From: Paramoeba atlantica
Lineage: Eukaryota; Discosea
NCBI GenBank assembly: GCA_977017575.1
Contig: CDRNVI010000009.1
Coordinates: 372,001 to 436,000 of the forward strand
DNA length: 64,000 nt
Direction: 5' to 3'
In this document: positions 29,868-41,885 of the stretch, piece after piece
Layout: each line of letters opens with the position of its first letter
Position numbering within the stretch: the first letter of the stretch is position 1
The notes under the pieces: model-generated
What the model was told of the DNA's origin: nothing
Seen by the model: only the letters and a program-made list of their open reading frames with translations
Database searches by the model: none
Made by a program: the position numbers and the translations under genes

Positions 29868-30403
29868 GTCGTGGGCACACAAACTGCCGGTCCGGATGCC
29901 GGTCGATGCCGACAGGGTCTACGCTCACGCCTAGTCCGCCAGGTCTAGGTACTCCAAGTGAGGTAGGACAAGGGCTGGGAACTTTGTTCCCTCCCCGTCG
30001 GCCAGCATCATGCTCCGCGACCGTGCCGCTGTCGGCACAGGCCCATTGCTTGCGCCCTCTCGTACAACAAGAGAAGGGTTAACAAGGCAAGCTGGGAGAG
30101 GTCGAAAGACCCGGTCCGGAACGCGCGAATGGTTAGGGGAAAGTAAGGGTCTCTAGCCGAGGGAGACCTTACCCTCCCTGGAAAGCTGGTAAGATTGGTA
30201 AGGGGAAGTGGGTAAGATGGGAAAGCATGTATTTGCTAGTTATATATTTTGCTCGTTTTCAAAATGGGGGGTAGTGAGGGAAAGAAGTTGAGCAAGTAGG
30301 AAAGTAAGTGAGAAAGTCATACCGTACATACATATATAAAGTTAGAACTCGTACTCTTCCCCCCCCTATTATCTGCAAAAAAAAAAAAAAAAAAAAAAAA
30401 AAA
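28263..30403 (+). mobile_element. RLE-A copy A5, middle unit of a tandem triplet
   Basis: 2,141-bp unit from CTGGGACTTTTTC to poly(A) (30377-30403). It has the same 5' break as A6. The coding part carries the A6 base at about 28842 (GGTCGATG) while its 3' UTR carries the A4 variants (AGTAAGGGTC, TATTTTGC, GGGGTAG). It is therefore a hybrid of its neighbours. Confidence 0.85.
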
Positions 30404-32008
30404 CTGGGACTTTTTCTAAACCTCTCCAAGTGCGAGATTATCACACCCCCAGCGTCAGCACATACGTCGACTTTATTTCCGGACATACCAAGCGAAAAGA
30501 TACGGTACGACGGCAATTTTGAGATCCTAGGTACCCCAGTTGGCTCGGCAGAACACTGTACGGACTTCCTTAGGACCCATGCCATCGATCCAGCCAGCGA
30601 AACCCTAGGGGCCACAACGCTGATAGAAGATCCCCAAGTCGCCCTCTCCTTAATACGACAATGTGCCGGCTTTTGCCAGATGGTTTACGCTCTAAGGACT
30701 ACTCCCCCGCAAGCCCTCGGAGAACTGCCTCAAGAGCTCGACAAACACTTAACAGAGGCTGTCGAAATTGCACTCTTTCCCCTCGATGCTAATGCCAAGG
30801 ACCAAATACAAAGACCCAAACGTCACGGGGGATTCGGCCTCCGATCTTCAGCCCTACATCAGTCGGCCGCCTACGTTTCCTCTGTCGCATTCGCCGCAGA
30901 AATAGACAAATGGGACCCCACGGAAGCCCAAGGATTTGCCGCTGCTGTTCGCGACGTGAATAATAAGGCAGGGGTCGAGCTGGTCGATGAAAAGACGGGA
31001 CGTATCCTTAAACCGCCCTCTCTCATACCGGAACGCCAAAACAACAAGCGAAGCCCCAGTTCCCGGCCCACAAAGCGCAAACTCGGCTCATCGCTGGTAC
31101 CACCACTCCCCGCAGATGTTTCTGAACCGGAAACAATTGTCCCTCGTCAAAAACATCTGAGTGAAGCAATATCAGAGCAGGAGTTCACGGCAGCATACCG
31201 AAAAGCAGAGGCAAGAACCAGGGCCCGGTGGGTTTCACAATCGGGAAGAGGAGCAGGAAACTGGGCCTTCGTAGTACCCTCAAAGAGCAGAGGTTACGCT
31301 TTTACTAAAACTGAGTTCAGGACTCTTTCGCGTTGGTGGCTTGGAATGGACGTCTTCCCGGAAGATCGAACATGCCCAGCAGAAGGCTGCACCCTCCCAT
31401 TGCTAAAGAATGGAGAGCACGCCATACTATGTAAAAACGGACACGGTTTGATATCCCGCCACAACGCCCTGGCACATCAGTTCACTTCTTTCTGCAGCAA
31501 GGCCTTTCTCCAACCACAGAGAGAAAAGAGTCTGGGAAACCGAGGCCCAGGTGGCGCTCTCACTAGACCCGCGGACGTTTTTCTTCCTACTGGCTCTCTG
31601 GAAAAGGGAGTTCTGGCGCAAGGAATGGTATTAGATTTTGCAGTCACACATGCACAGCAAATGAAGTATTTGGACCTAGTCCGTACTGCTAGCTGGGTGA
31701 CACCAGGATCTTTTGCCGGACAGTACGCCGAGACGAAGGCGAGGCAGCGACAAGAAGCGGATGATGCGGGACACCTTTTCGAAGCTATGGTCGTCGAATC
31801 CTTTGGCTCTTGGAGCGAAAGCGCGCTCTCGGTTCTCCGTAATATCGGAGCACAACGGGCTAATGCGTCAAAAGAGCTTCTCTCACGGAGCCAAGCGCGA
31901 AATGACCTCCTAACGGAGCTCAACATTGCCCTGATGCGTTCCCAAGCCAGAATGATGGTTTCACGCATCTGCGTGCCGGATCCCACGGAACCTATGGTAG
32001 TGACATAG
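30404..32008 (+). pseudogene. A6 protein remnant, end of RT to RLE
   Basis: Open over 534 codons, apparently the same protein as A5. The preceding A tract and upstream bases extend the frame by chance with a Lys run. It lacks the RT active site, so it is a remnant. Confidence 0.75.
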
Positions 32009-32544
32009 GTCGTGGGCACACAAACTGCCGGTCCGGATGCCGGTCGATGCCGACAGGGTCTACGCTCACGCCTAGTCCGCCAGGTCTAGGTACTCCAAGT
32101 GAGGTAGGACAAGGGCTGGGAACTTTGTTCCCTCCCCGTCGGCCAGCATCATGCTCCGCGACCGTGCCGCTGTCGGCACAGGCCCATTGCTTGCGCCCTC
32201 TCGTACAACAAGAGAAGGGTTAACAAGGCAAGCTGGGAGAGGTCGAAAGACCCGGTCCGGAACGCGCGAATGGTTAGGGGAAAGTCTGCCCCTCCTAGCC
32301 GAGGGAGACCTTACCCTCCCTGGAAAGCTGGTAAGATTGGTAAGGGGAAGTGGGTAAGATGGGAAAGCATGTATTTGCTAGTTATATATTCTGCTCGTTT
32401 TCAAAATGGGGGGAAGTGAGGGAAAGAAGTTGAGCAAGTAGGAAAGTAAGTGAGAAAGTCATACCGTACATACATATATAAAGTTAGAACTCGTACTCTT
32501 CCCCCCCTATTATCTGCAAAAAAAAAAAAAAAAAAAAAAAAAAA
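30404..32544 (+). mobile_element. RLE-A copy A6, last unit of the triplet
   Basis: Same length and 5' break as A5, poly(A) 32518-32544. The 3' UTR differs from A4 and A5 at several sites: AGTCTGCCCC, TATTCTGC, GGGGAAG and seven instead of eight C before TATTATC. Confidence 0.85.
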
Positions 32545-33130
32545 GTTAGTGAGGTACCCCAAGGTGAGATAGGTAGGGATTCGGACTGACAGTCCTATTT
32601 CAGCACGAAGACGCCATGGTATCCAGGACGGGTGCTGGTCGGGTCGACAGAGTCTATACTCACGCCTAGCCCGCGAGGGCTAGGTACCCCAAGTGAGGTA
32701 GTACACGGGTAGTGAATCTCCTCCCCGTCGGCCAGCATCCTGTTTCGTGACCGTGTCGCTGTCGACACAGGCCCGCGCCTGCGCCCTCCCGTATAGCAAG
32801 GGAAGGGTTCACAAGTCAGGCCGTGGAGAGGTCGAAAGACCCGGTCCGGAACGCGCGAATGGATTGGGCATGGATTGCTTGTTTTAATTTTTACTGTTTT
32901 TCTTGTTTGTAGTATATACTTAGGGGAGACTAAATTGCTAGTTTTGGGCTGAGAAAAAAGGTACATCTGTGGACAGAAAAAGAATTGCTAATTTGATTGT
33001 TTGTTTTCAACTCGTATACCCCCCCCCAATGGACCTACTTGGTTCGTCTACTGGGTCAAAATATAGAGGCAATGCCGCGATTCATACTTCTCCCCCCTTA
33101 TTAATTGCAAAAAAAAAAAAAAAAAAAAAA
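32545..33130 (+). repeat. RLE-A 3' UTR only, A2/A3 type, with poly(A)
   Basis: A nearly identical third copy of the A2 3' UTR, starting at GTGAGGTACCCC just past the stop codon position, with poly(A) 33109-33130. It carries no coding sequence. Near identity to A2 suggests recent origin. Confidence 0.8.
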
Positions 33131-33207
33131 TGAGCTCAAAAAATGTAAAGTCACTGGAGGCAGCTTTTCATCATTTACGTAAAAAAAAAAAAAAAAAAAA
33201 AAAAAAA
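33131..33207 (+). other. 50-bp unknown fragment with its own poly(A)
   Basis: 33131-33180 begins TGAGCTCAAAAAATGTAAAG, ends CATTTACGT and is followed by 27 A. Too short to assign. Another example of very short A-tailed pieces in the array. Confidence 0.4.
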
Positions 33208-33208
33208 C

Positions 33209-34639
33209 AGACAGTGTGCTGGGTTTTGCAAGATGGTGTACGCTCTGAGAAGTACACCGCCCCAAGCCATAACCCATCTATGCACCCGACTCGACGGCTT
33301 TCTTATGACTGCTACCGAAGCAATAATTTGCCCCCTGGATCGCCACGCGCGATCTCAGGTACAGCGTTTGAAGCGGCACGGCGGTTTTGGATTAAGGTCC
33401 GCAGCGTTGCACGCCACGGCCGCCTACGTATCTTCCGTCGCTTTCTGTGCGGCCAGAGACTCATGGAACCCCACTGACGCAGATGGATTCGCGGAAGCTG
33501 TCAGGGATATCAACAAGAAGGCCGGAATATCTTTACTTGACTCGCGAGGCCGTATCCTCACAGCGCCGAACGCCCCTTGCGAAAAAGCAGTTGGCAGCCC
33601 TTTCTCCCATAGAAAGAGGAAACGCCCCCTAGGTGTCATCGATCAGCCTCCCTCGGAGATCTGCCTACCCCTGCGCATAACTTCCCGCACCATGCATACA
33701 CCTGAGGAAATACACTTTTCTACACCGCTGTACGCCTCGGAGGATTGTGCTGATACGACCCCCCCGCAATGGTTGAAAGGGAAGATCCCTCGCCAGCGAG
33801 ACATCAGCTACGCGATCGCGGCCCACGATTTCTCCCAATCATACGAAATGTCAGATGTGCGGACACGAGCACGATGGATATCTCAGTGCGGTAAAGGGGC
33901 AAGCAGCTGGGCTTTTGTAACCCCGTCTAAGGACATGGGGTATTCCTTTACCCCTACAGCATTTCGAACCTTGGCCCGTTGGTGGTTAGGGATCGATGTT
34001 TACCCTGAAGAAGGGAAGTGTCCTATGCCGAAATGCCCTCTTCCACTCGACACAAAAGGGGACCACGCATTGTCTTGCAAGCACGACAACGGAATTATCG
34101 CGAGGCACAATGCCGTGGCAGATCACTTCACGGACCTTTGCAGCAGAGCCAAACTGGCCCCACAACGGGAGAAAAGTCTTGGCAACAGAGGCCCAGGGGG
34201 GGGCCTCACCAGACCTGGCGACGTATACCTGCGCAGTCTTTTCTTGGGGAATCCCATCGTGCTTGACTTCGCGGTCACCCATGCTCAGCAACTAAAATAT
34301 ACGGACAAAGTCCGGAACGCTAGCTGGGTAACCGCGGGGTCGTTTGCCGAGCATTATTCCTCCATGGAGAAGGGTAGGCAGCGCCGGGAAGCCGTTGACG
34401 CCGGGTGTGACTTTACGGCCATGGTGGTCGAAAGCTATGGCGCCTGGAGCCCCAGTGCTTCAGCAGTGATCCGCAAAGTTGGGGAACGTCTCTCACATGC
34501 CTCGTGTGGGTTATTGACAGAGGGGGAAGCCACGAGCAGAATCTTTACGGAGCTGAACGTCACCCTCATGCGCCTTCAGGCGCGCATGATGGTTACTCGT
34601 TTACTTCCTGAGGATCCGCTCTCTCCTACGGAGGTGTAA
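33209..34639 (+). pseudogene. A7 protein remnant, thumb to RLE
   Basis: 476 codons open. It shows HGGFGLRSAALHATAAY, a variable insert rich in Pro/Ser, TRARWISQCGKGASSWAF, the knuckle (CPMPKCPLP, HALSC, ARHN) and the RLE (LTRPGDVYLR, VLDFAVTH). RT is absent, so the copy is dead, but there are no breaks in what remains. Confidence 0.8.
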
Positions 34640-35107
34640 ACGTTCGTAAGCGTCGACCGCGCCCCTTTTGGCACGGGAACACGTTTGCGCCCATGAAGAG
34701 CTGGTCGGGATGCTGGTCGAGTCGACAGAGTCTATACTCACGCCTAGCCCGCGAGGGCTAGGTACCCCAAGTGAGGTAGTACACGGGTAGTGAATCTCCT
34801 CCCCGTCGGCCAGCATCCTGTTTCGTGACCGTGTCGCTGTCGACACAGGCCCGCGCCTGCGCCCTCCCGTATAGCAAGGGAAGGGTTCACAAGTCAGGCC
34901 GTGGAGTGGTCGAAAGACCCGGTCCGGAACGCGCGAATGGATTGGGTCTGGATTGCTTGTTTTTATTTTTACTGTGTCTTATTTGTCGTATATACTTAGG
35001 GGAGATTGAATTGCTAGTTTTGGGCTGAGAAAAAAGAAAAAGAAAATATACTTCTGTGGAAATGAAAAGAATTGCTAATTTGATTGCTTGTTTTAAATTC
35101 ATATACC
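34640..35107 (+). repeat. A7 3' UTR
   Basis: Unique first 90 bp, then the common structured part with stem 1 as in A2, the stem 4 hairpin and the AT-rich distal half to about ATTCATATACCC. The terminal CCCCCC...TTGC block is missing. Confidence 0.7.
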
Positions 35108-35191
35108 CAAAAAAAAATTCAACTTGGCGAAAAAAATGACAAAAAAAATATTTTTCCAAAATCAAAAAAAAAAAAAAAAAAAAAAAAAAAA

Positions 35192-35240
35192 CTAAAACAA
35201 GCAATCCACGCCCAATCCATTCGCGCGTTCCGGACCGGGT
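35192..35240 (-). repeat. 49-bp RLE-A 3' UTR fragment fused to ING
   Basis: Minus strand reads ACCCGGTCCGGAACGCGCGA and on to GGATTGCTTGTTTTAG. Its upstream side is joined directly to ING coding sequence at 35241, so RLE-A and ING sequence meet without a tail between them. Confidence 0.6.
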
Positions 35241-36255
35241 GAAATGGATTCTTTTTATGTTCTTTTATTAACTCATTAAACGTAGTCTTCTGTCTGCTTC
35301 TCTGATAAAGGCCCCGCAGGTTATTTATCTTCACATGCTTAATAGGTTCTCTGTGTATCGTACGTTTTTGTGGCTTCTTAAAATTTTTGGCGGCGGTTAT
35401 TATACTGTTCGAAAGTCGTTCCCACCCTTGCTTGATATTACCCCCCTTCTCAGATTGAGAGTGAACTTTGGTAATAAATGCTTGACGATTTTCACCGTTT
35501 CGAAGAAAGGCCCAAGAGAGATAATTATTTGCAGCTTTCGGGTTTACTGCTCTCCATTTAATTTTTACACTGGCAATTACACAGCAGTGCGTTGTGGGAA
35601 CTGGTGCCTTTACGACCTTGTGGCGCTGAATGGCTGATGCGAATCGGCTGCTTATAAATATATGATCCAATTGACGCAAAGTTTTGTTTGGCAGCTCACA
35701 GGTCCACTTCCTACTACTAGGGCACAGACTATGCGCGGATTTGCATCCCATAGCACAGGAAAGACCTTTGAGACGAGCAACAGCCAGTGGGTCCATTTCT
35801 TTGTTTGATATAAGCGTTAAGGGGGCGTTGAAATCTCCTATCACGAAAAGAGGGCGTCGCAGATTGTTTTCTAATGCTTTTGTGCAACACTTTTCTAAAT
35901 CTCCGTAAAATGTTGATAGCGCGAGTTCCGAAGAATCTCTTGTAGGAGCATAAACATTAACAACTGTCCCAACTCCGTCTTCCATCTCAAATTCACCAAC
36001 CATGATCCTTTCACTTACTCGAAATACCTTGGACATAGGCATTGAGCTTACGATGCCCATTCCATTGTACGCATCCTTCGCGCGAGCTGTAATGAGGTTG
36101 AAGAAATATTCCGAATTCTGGTATTGTACTTTGCGGCAAAGTACCTCCGACTTTTCAGAAGACGAAAATCTGTACCTTGTCTCCTGCATTCCCAGAATAT
36201 TGATTCCTTTCATATTCATAAAATTAAGTACTTCATACAGGTGCCCGCACTGTCA
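35241..36255 (-). pseudogene. ING copy 4a: AP endonuclease domain
   Basis: About 320 codons on the minus strand. They contain NILGMQETRYRF, AYNGMGIVS, VNVYAPTRDSSE, VIGDFNAPLT, LDHIFISSRF and PVPTTHCCVIASVKIKW, the ordered motifs of an AP-type endonuclease (Glu of QET, Asp of GDFN, the His of the TTHC block). The end is at IKEHKKN. RT and RNase H are absent. ING copy 1 has GGFNAP where this has GDFNAP, so this copy keeps the catalytic Asp. Confidence 0.8.
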
Positions 36256-36650
36256 ACCCCCCTTTCAATCATGAACGAGAGCACCTCACAAAGTCGAGTG
36301 CATCTTCGGATAGAAAATTCGTCTTCCCCCTCGAGTTTCAATGTAGTCACGTTCAGTGTGCTAACAGTAGTTTTATCCTTCACAGCGGAACCTCTGGGGT
36401 TCTCCGATTCACGTTGGGCATGCATGCCACGCAATGCCCATGTCTTGCGAGGGCGGTGACGAACAGGTCTCCGGTCCACTTTTTTGGGATGGCACACCTG
36501 CACGGCACAAAGAACGACACCCGTAGACGAAAAGGGGGGGAAAGGAAGCGTTACATGCGGACGCTCCGCGTACTGCACGCGGAATGCACCAGAACGACTG
36601 TCCGAGGAAAGCAAATTCGAATGCACCCCTACAACACTACCCAACCAAAG
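36256..36650 (-). pseudogene. ING copy 4b: N-terminal tip of another ING copy
   Basis: Minus strand encodes KDKTTVSTLNVTTLK and RCTRLCEVLSFMIERGVD, the start of the endonuclease domain (TLNV). It then joins 4a, which begins again at the equivalent point QCGHLYEVLNFMNMKG. The overlap shows two different ING copies joined end to end, out of frame. Upstream sequence is GC-rich and may hold the family's 5' UTR and promoter. A Pr77-like hallmark could not be confirmed by eye. Confidence 0.6.
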
Positions 36651-36821
36651 ATAAAACTTACTACAGGTCTCATACCTCCATACTCATATTATATTTCGGG
36701 GACAATAATTTCATCTTTTCTTATTCTACATTTCACATTGTAGATTCTTTTATTGCTGACCATTTTCAATAATCGAAAACCAAATTATTACTGATTTGTC
36801 GCAATGGCATACCTAGTATGG

Positions 36822-37477
36822 TTAAATTGTGCATTCGCTTTCTTGCTTGTCTCGTCCAAGATATTTCTTTAACTGTGTGTATGCGACAGCGCCGTTAAGT
36901 TCTTGCAAGAGAAGTTGAAACTCCTCTTTTATTTGTTGTCGGGGACGTCCGCTGGCATCCGCCAGTGCCGTAAGCAGAGCTTGTGTGTCCGTGTGCATAG
37001 AGCCTCCTGATAATATGGGAATGCATTTAAAGGATTCTTCAGCTATTTTGCCGGTTTTAACGTAGGTATCATGTTTTCGTTTACAAGCCTCTCGAAATAG
37101 ATTGGCGCATTTAACTGCGAGATTGGAGGGTGCTAGTTCATGGACTATTGTCAAGTCATAGTAGATTTCTCCACCTGCCCAATGAACAACTAAGTCGGGT
37201 CCTGATCGGCGAAACGATTTGCCGCCGCACGTTTTTTCGTGTGTCCTCTTGTGACTCGGGTCGTCGACCTCATCGCATTGTATGCACCGGAGGGTAGAGA
37301 AGGTGCGCGGCTCTTTCTCGCACGGAATACCGGTTTTCAAGCACAATTCGTAGAGGAAGTTTACCAATGTGCTGTGTTTGACCGTTGCATTTAACCCTGC
37401 GCATTTGGAACATCCTGTGACGTGTCGTATCATATTGTCGGAGTTCAGCAGAATTTTACAACCAGGGCAGACAATGT
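36822..37477 (-). pseudogene. B4 part 4: zinc knuckle and RLE
   Basis: About 218 codons starting DIVCPGCKILL, with HVTGC, ATVKHS, CIQCDEVDD, RSGPDLVVHW and EIYYDLTIVHE, ending LQELNGAVAYTQLKKYL. It continues the frame that stops at 41140 once B3 is set aside. Catalytic motifs of the endonuclease look kept. Confidence 0.8.
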
Positions 37478-40400
37478 CATATATTTCGTCTGAACGATTA
37501 CCTGACTTTCCGAGTATAATTACTAACACAAGTTTACATTTTTGTCATTGTGATATTTGTCCTTCAGACTAGCAGCCGTTAAAGACTTTTAACCCATCTA
37601 ACCTAAATTTATTCATTACTAACAAAGGAAAAACCACTTAGAAAGCGAGAGCCATCTCACTCTCATCAGAAATAAACTTCTTCAACTGCGAAAAGGTCAC
37701 AGCTCCGTTAAGTTCTTGTAAGTGGAGAGTAAATTCTTGGAGAGTGTTCTCTCTATTCTGGGCGGCGCTGTCCGCGAGTGTGAAAAGAAGCATCTTGAGA
37801 TTGTCGTGCATCGCACCTCCGGACAAAATCGGAAGGCATTTAAACTTTTTGTCGGGGATCATTCCAGATTGCACGTAAGTAATTTGCTTGCGTCGAATCG
37901 CATCCTTCATGAGCGCAGCACTCCGTTTCCCTAAATTGGAGGTCGCCAGTTCATGGATTACGGTAAAATCGTAATACACCTCACCAGATGCCCAGTAGAT
38001 AGCAATGTCAGGCCCAGATCGATGTAGGACAGCATTTCTACACGTTTGGATATGTTCACGTTTCCTTCCGCAGTCAAACGAGGCTCCACAAGAGGTGCAT
38101 TTGTAGGAAGTGAACTGTCGGGGCTCGCGCTCACAGGGGATTCCAGCTTTCATACATAAATTATAAATCCGTCTGACTAAAGCATCGTGCTTTGTTGTCA
38201 CGTTACTCCCTGAACATTGCGCGCATCCGGATACATGGGCCATTGCAGCTTCGGCTGAAAGAAGAATGTGGCAACCAGGGCATTGTAAATTTTCTGGAAG
38301 ACCCTTATGTGCGACCCCCAAGCGTGGTAGCAGTGCTAATGTGAATAGTTTTGACGGGACCAATTTGACGGACGAGTGTAGCCATCTCGAGTTCCCTTTT
38401 TCGCTTGTTGCACGAATGGTTGGAGCAATCCTGTTATTTTTTAGGAGTTCGTCGCGGATTCCTTTGCTCAACATAGCCTCTGTTGAAAATTCATCGGTTG
38501 GGGTGCGTGACTTTCCTTCCATATCCCCGATCGGCTGGGGAGGCATGGGGGCTACTGCTCGAACTGAAAATTTGTTTAAACGTTCAAGGGCAGCGTGCTG
38601 AGATGCCTCGTAAGCCGATTTGCGGAGGATAACAGAGGGAGTCAGACCAAGACCACCTTCCTTCACCGGTAACCGAGCCAACGCTTTTTGGTGTATGTCC
38701 AGCGGTCCGAACCAAGTATTTAAAACGTCATCTACCTGTTGATCGAACTGCTTAGTAAGTTCAAAACATTCTTGCGGCCGATGTACCCGGATGTGATATC
38801 TATGACGAACATTCACGCATCTCGCAAGCAACAAGAGTGAAATATTATTGGCACCCATTGCTTTGAGACGTCGAAAGATGGCTTCATGTTTCTTTAACTT
38901 TTCAAGGAGTAAACTGCTCACTTTGTTGGTTTCCCCCACGAAAGCACCTAGGAGTTTTATCGCCTCATTTTCTGTCCGTAACCCTTCCGTTGTCAGACGT
39001 TCAGGCATTACCAACTTATGAAGACCGCCAAACCAGATGCACTTTTCCGGGGCCATCGAAATTTTCTTTTGTGTGAGTAGATCATTCAGTCTGAGATATG
39101 CCTGTTGCAAGAGATTTGTATCAGAAGACGCAAGGCTGATATCGTCGACGTAGGCGTAGATGCGAAGAGTGGGGAATTCCTGTGCCAGAGATTCAAGGAT
39201 GGGTTGCAACATTGTGCAAAAGTACAGAGTTGATAAAGATGACCCTTGGCGTACTCCAGATGAGCTCTTGACAGTTCCAAATAGTTCTCCGTTCTGCCCA
39301 AAGAAAAGTAGTTCAGACGGTGTTCCGTATTCAGCTGCAAAGAAACGTTGAAATGGACGAAGGGTGTGAAAGGCGAGGAGTGACTTAGCAATTTCGTCTC
39401 GAGGTGGACAGTTGAAAGCGTTTTTTAGATCCACGGTGAGTATCGCATTTCCTTCCAGGTATCTGCGGTTTATTTCGTGAATTATTGTCTCACATCCAGC
39501 CTTGCTCATCACCCCATGTTGCATAGGCAGGAAAAACTTTTCGAAAGCATGTTCGTGTCGTAAAAGGAGTATGAGCCCTGCAAGCTTAAGGAAAACCTCG
39601 CCGACTGCAACTGGTCGAACTGCGTTATTATTTTTGGGAAGCGCAACCAGTCTCGCCCTGCGCAATCGCTTCATAACGTCTGGTGAAAGCAGGCCGTTAA
39701 GAAGATCACAATACATGTGGCAAAGACTCATGCAACTAACTTCGTCGTCGAGGAGTAAGCGAAGAATTGTGTCGGTTGTGCCAGTTGGTCCTGGTGCAGA
39801 GCCTTTGGCAAGTCTTTTCCCAGACTCCCGAAGCTCTTCCGGAGAAATGCAAGCTATTTTGGGCGGATCTTGGGGAAGCTCGAACGTGACGGGGTTCTCA
39901 GGATGTAGTATTTCGAGCTTCTGAAGTTTTTCGGCGTCGCTGAGGTTAGTTTCCTTGAATTCTTGATCTAGCACACGTGTCGCTTTCGAAACGCAGCTTT
40001 CCAGAGCAAGTCTTGCGGCCTTTTTAATAGCTCTTAAGTCATGTTCTTTAGCCTCGTTGTGTTCTTGCGCGGACGAGTGCGCTTGTGTAGAGTTCGCTTC
40101 TTGTATCGGGCGCCGCCGTCGCCTCCTCCCACCTAGATTGCGAATTGTGGCTAATGAATATTTCATTGCGGACAGAGTGCGATGCCAGATTCTATTGCGT
40201 TCCTCGTACGTAGAGTCAGCATACTCGCGTACGATGTCGCGATAAATTGCTACGACGCACGGAACGAACTCTGACGGGATTGTCCTCATTGTGGGCATGG
40301 GTTCGAAATCAAGATCGCAATCTGTGTAAGCGTTGTTGTGTAGTTCTTGCGGGGCCTCAGTGTGTGTGTAATTCTCGCGGTTTATCCAATGCAGTTGATG

Positions 40401-41139
40401 TACACGAACGTTCGGGGGTGGAGGTATAAAACCATCAAAAGTGGTGTCGGCCTTGTGACCCGTTATTCCGTCATATTTAATTGATAGGCTACCAATACCG
40501 CCGCGCTTCCTCGTAGACTTTACATCCCCGCACGAAATATTGAGCAATTGTTGGTCATTGAAACTCCATGCTATAAGGCACTTATCGCCCTTTTTAGCGG
40601 CTTTCGCCATCTCCCACACCATGTCCGGAGGAAGTGGGAAATCGTGATTAGTATGTAACGTATCGACCCATTTCGCTACAAGCTCTTGATGCTGAGGCTG
40701 AAGATTGCGCAGTACGTTGGACTCCGACAGTTCGTTAAGGGTGATTCCCGTATTTGGTGTATTTGGTGAAGGGGATGGCGGTGGTGTGTCACAGTCGAAG
40801 AAAGCAGTTTCATTTATTGAGTGTTCTGCGCAATTAGTGGGATTTTCGTTGGATGGAGAAGTGATTCCAACTTCGATGCCCTCGGTGACAAGACTGTTGT
40901 TCGAATTATTTTTTGGATAATCAGCTGCCTTTTCATTCGTTCTTCTTGGCGCATGTTCCACTCTCTCTTTTTGTCGCTGGATCGGAGATTGTCGTTTAGC
41001 GTTACGTACGTTCGAATTTAGCCGTGGTGCTGTATTGATCGGTCCCTCCTCATCGCATGGGACTTCGTTGTTATTCTGCTGTCCCGTTTTGTCACCTGGA
41101 GAAAAGGATTTTCGACGTAGATTGATAAGATCGCGTGTG
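37478..41139 (-). mobile_element. RLE-B copy B3, inserted into B4
   Basis: Flanked by GACAATGT at 37470-37477 and 41140-41147 (8-bp TSD). Same strand as its host B4. The 3' end after the stop is about 160 bp with no poly(A), ending CGAAATATATG before the TSD. A TTAAA/TTTAA hairpin sits near 37577-37592. The 5' end is inside the coding frame. Confidence 0.85.
37638..41139 (-). CDS. B3 protein: WxF domain, RT, zinc knuckle, RLE
   Basis: 1,166 codons open from the insertion boundary (TRDLINLRRKSFSPGDK) to the stop. It has a polar N-terminus with FFDCDTPPPSPS; WxF domain KGDKCLIAWSFNDQQ to NVRVHQLHWI; helical linker with GGRRRRRRP; RT with RPVAVGEVF, ILTVDLKNAFNCPPRD, GVRQGSSLSTLYF and catalytic IYAYVDDIS; thumb LPVKEGGLGLTP; knuckle CPGCHILL, HVSGC, TKHD; CTSCGASFDC then H and C; RLE RSGPDIAIYW and EVYYDFTVIHE. 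All key motifs are seen and no stop interrupts it. The start codon is uncertain because the boundary lies within the frame. Confidence 0.85.
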
Positions 41140-41885
41140 GACAATGTGGGAAGGTAGATCTGGATGTGGAATTCCTAGCCTTGGCATTATAGCGAGCCGA
41201 AAGAGATGGGGTGGAATAAGTCTTGCATTTGAAAGTACCCATTCATTGTTTCCTTTATAGGCTACTTTTTCGAGAATTTTCGATATGTCTGAGGTACCGC
41301 ACGTTAGCCTTTTCCACGTCTTTGAGTGTATCTGAGCTGCGGTGGCTGTTTCGTCGTTGGGAGGTATGCTCGCGTTTTGTCGGTTGTCCGGGGCGTTCGG
41401 CTTCACTAGAGTATCGGCTCGAGCTGAATTGTTGTTTCTTTGCTCAAGAACCGAATGTCTTGAAGACTCGTATGCTGCGCCCCTGGTCGGTGCACACGCC
41501 GTTAAACCCAGTCCTCCTTTCTTTGTCGGCAGTCGTAGAATTGATATTTGATCTTCGACAAGATTTCCAAACCATGCTTCAGCCACCCTCTCAGTTTCCC
41601 TGTCGAAATTATCTGCTAAGGCTTCGGAAGCGATGGGGTTGTGCACGCGCATTTGGTATCCCTGCCGCACATTAACGCACATCGACAGCAGTTTGCAGGA
41701 CACATTACTAGGGCCCATGCGCTTGAGACGTCTGAAGATGTCATCATGTTTCTCCAATGATTGTAGCAAGCGCTGACTTACGATCTCGTTATCCCCAATG
41801 AACGCGCCAAGAATTTTTATTGCTTGTTCCTCGCCTGTCACTCCAGCATCCCGTAACTAACCATACCACACGAAGCGATGATCCG
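41140..41885 (-). pseudogene. B4 part 3: RT end and thumb
   Basis: Minus strand encodes RFVWYG, an in-frame stop, then TGEEQAIKILGAFIGDNEIVS, the thumb LPTKKGGLGLTA and PRLGIPHPDLPSHIV, where B3 begins. The stretch with the catalytic RT box should lie upstream but is replaced by 41886-42640. Confidence 0.75.

Larger units (their letters stand above)
33208..35191 (+). mobile_element. RLE-A copy A7, third subfamily, 5'-truncated
   Basis: Starts at RQCAGFCKMVYALR of the thumb. The 3' UTR (34640-35107) keeps the standard stems, then runs into A-rich sequence (35108-35164) and a long A tract to 35191. It is roughly as distant from A3 and A4 as those are from each other at the protein level. Confidence 0.8.

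Noticed and set aside
26115-32544. CRISPR or satellite array
   Set aside because: The 2.14-kb units are truncated RLE-A copies with coding sequence and poly(A).
28263-32544. A5 and A6 as independent insertions
   Set aside because: Identical break points and equal length, with the middle unit mixing variants of both neighbours, fit unequal exchange better.
36256-36660. Pr77-type promoter or HDV-like ribozyme at the ING 5' end
   Set aside because: The region is GC-rich, but I could not find the hallmark sequence or a convincing double-pseudoknot by eye.
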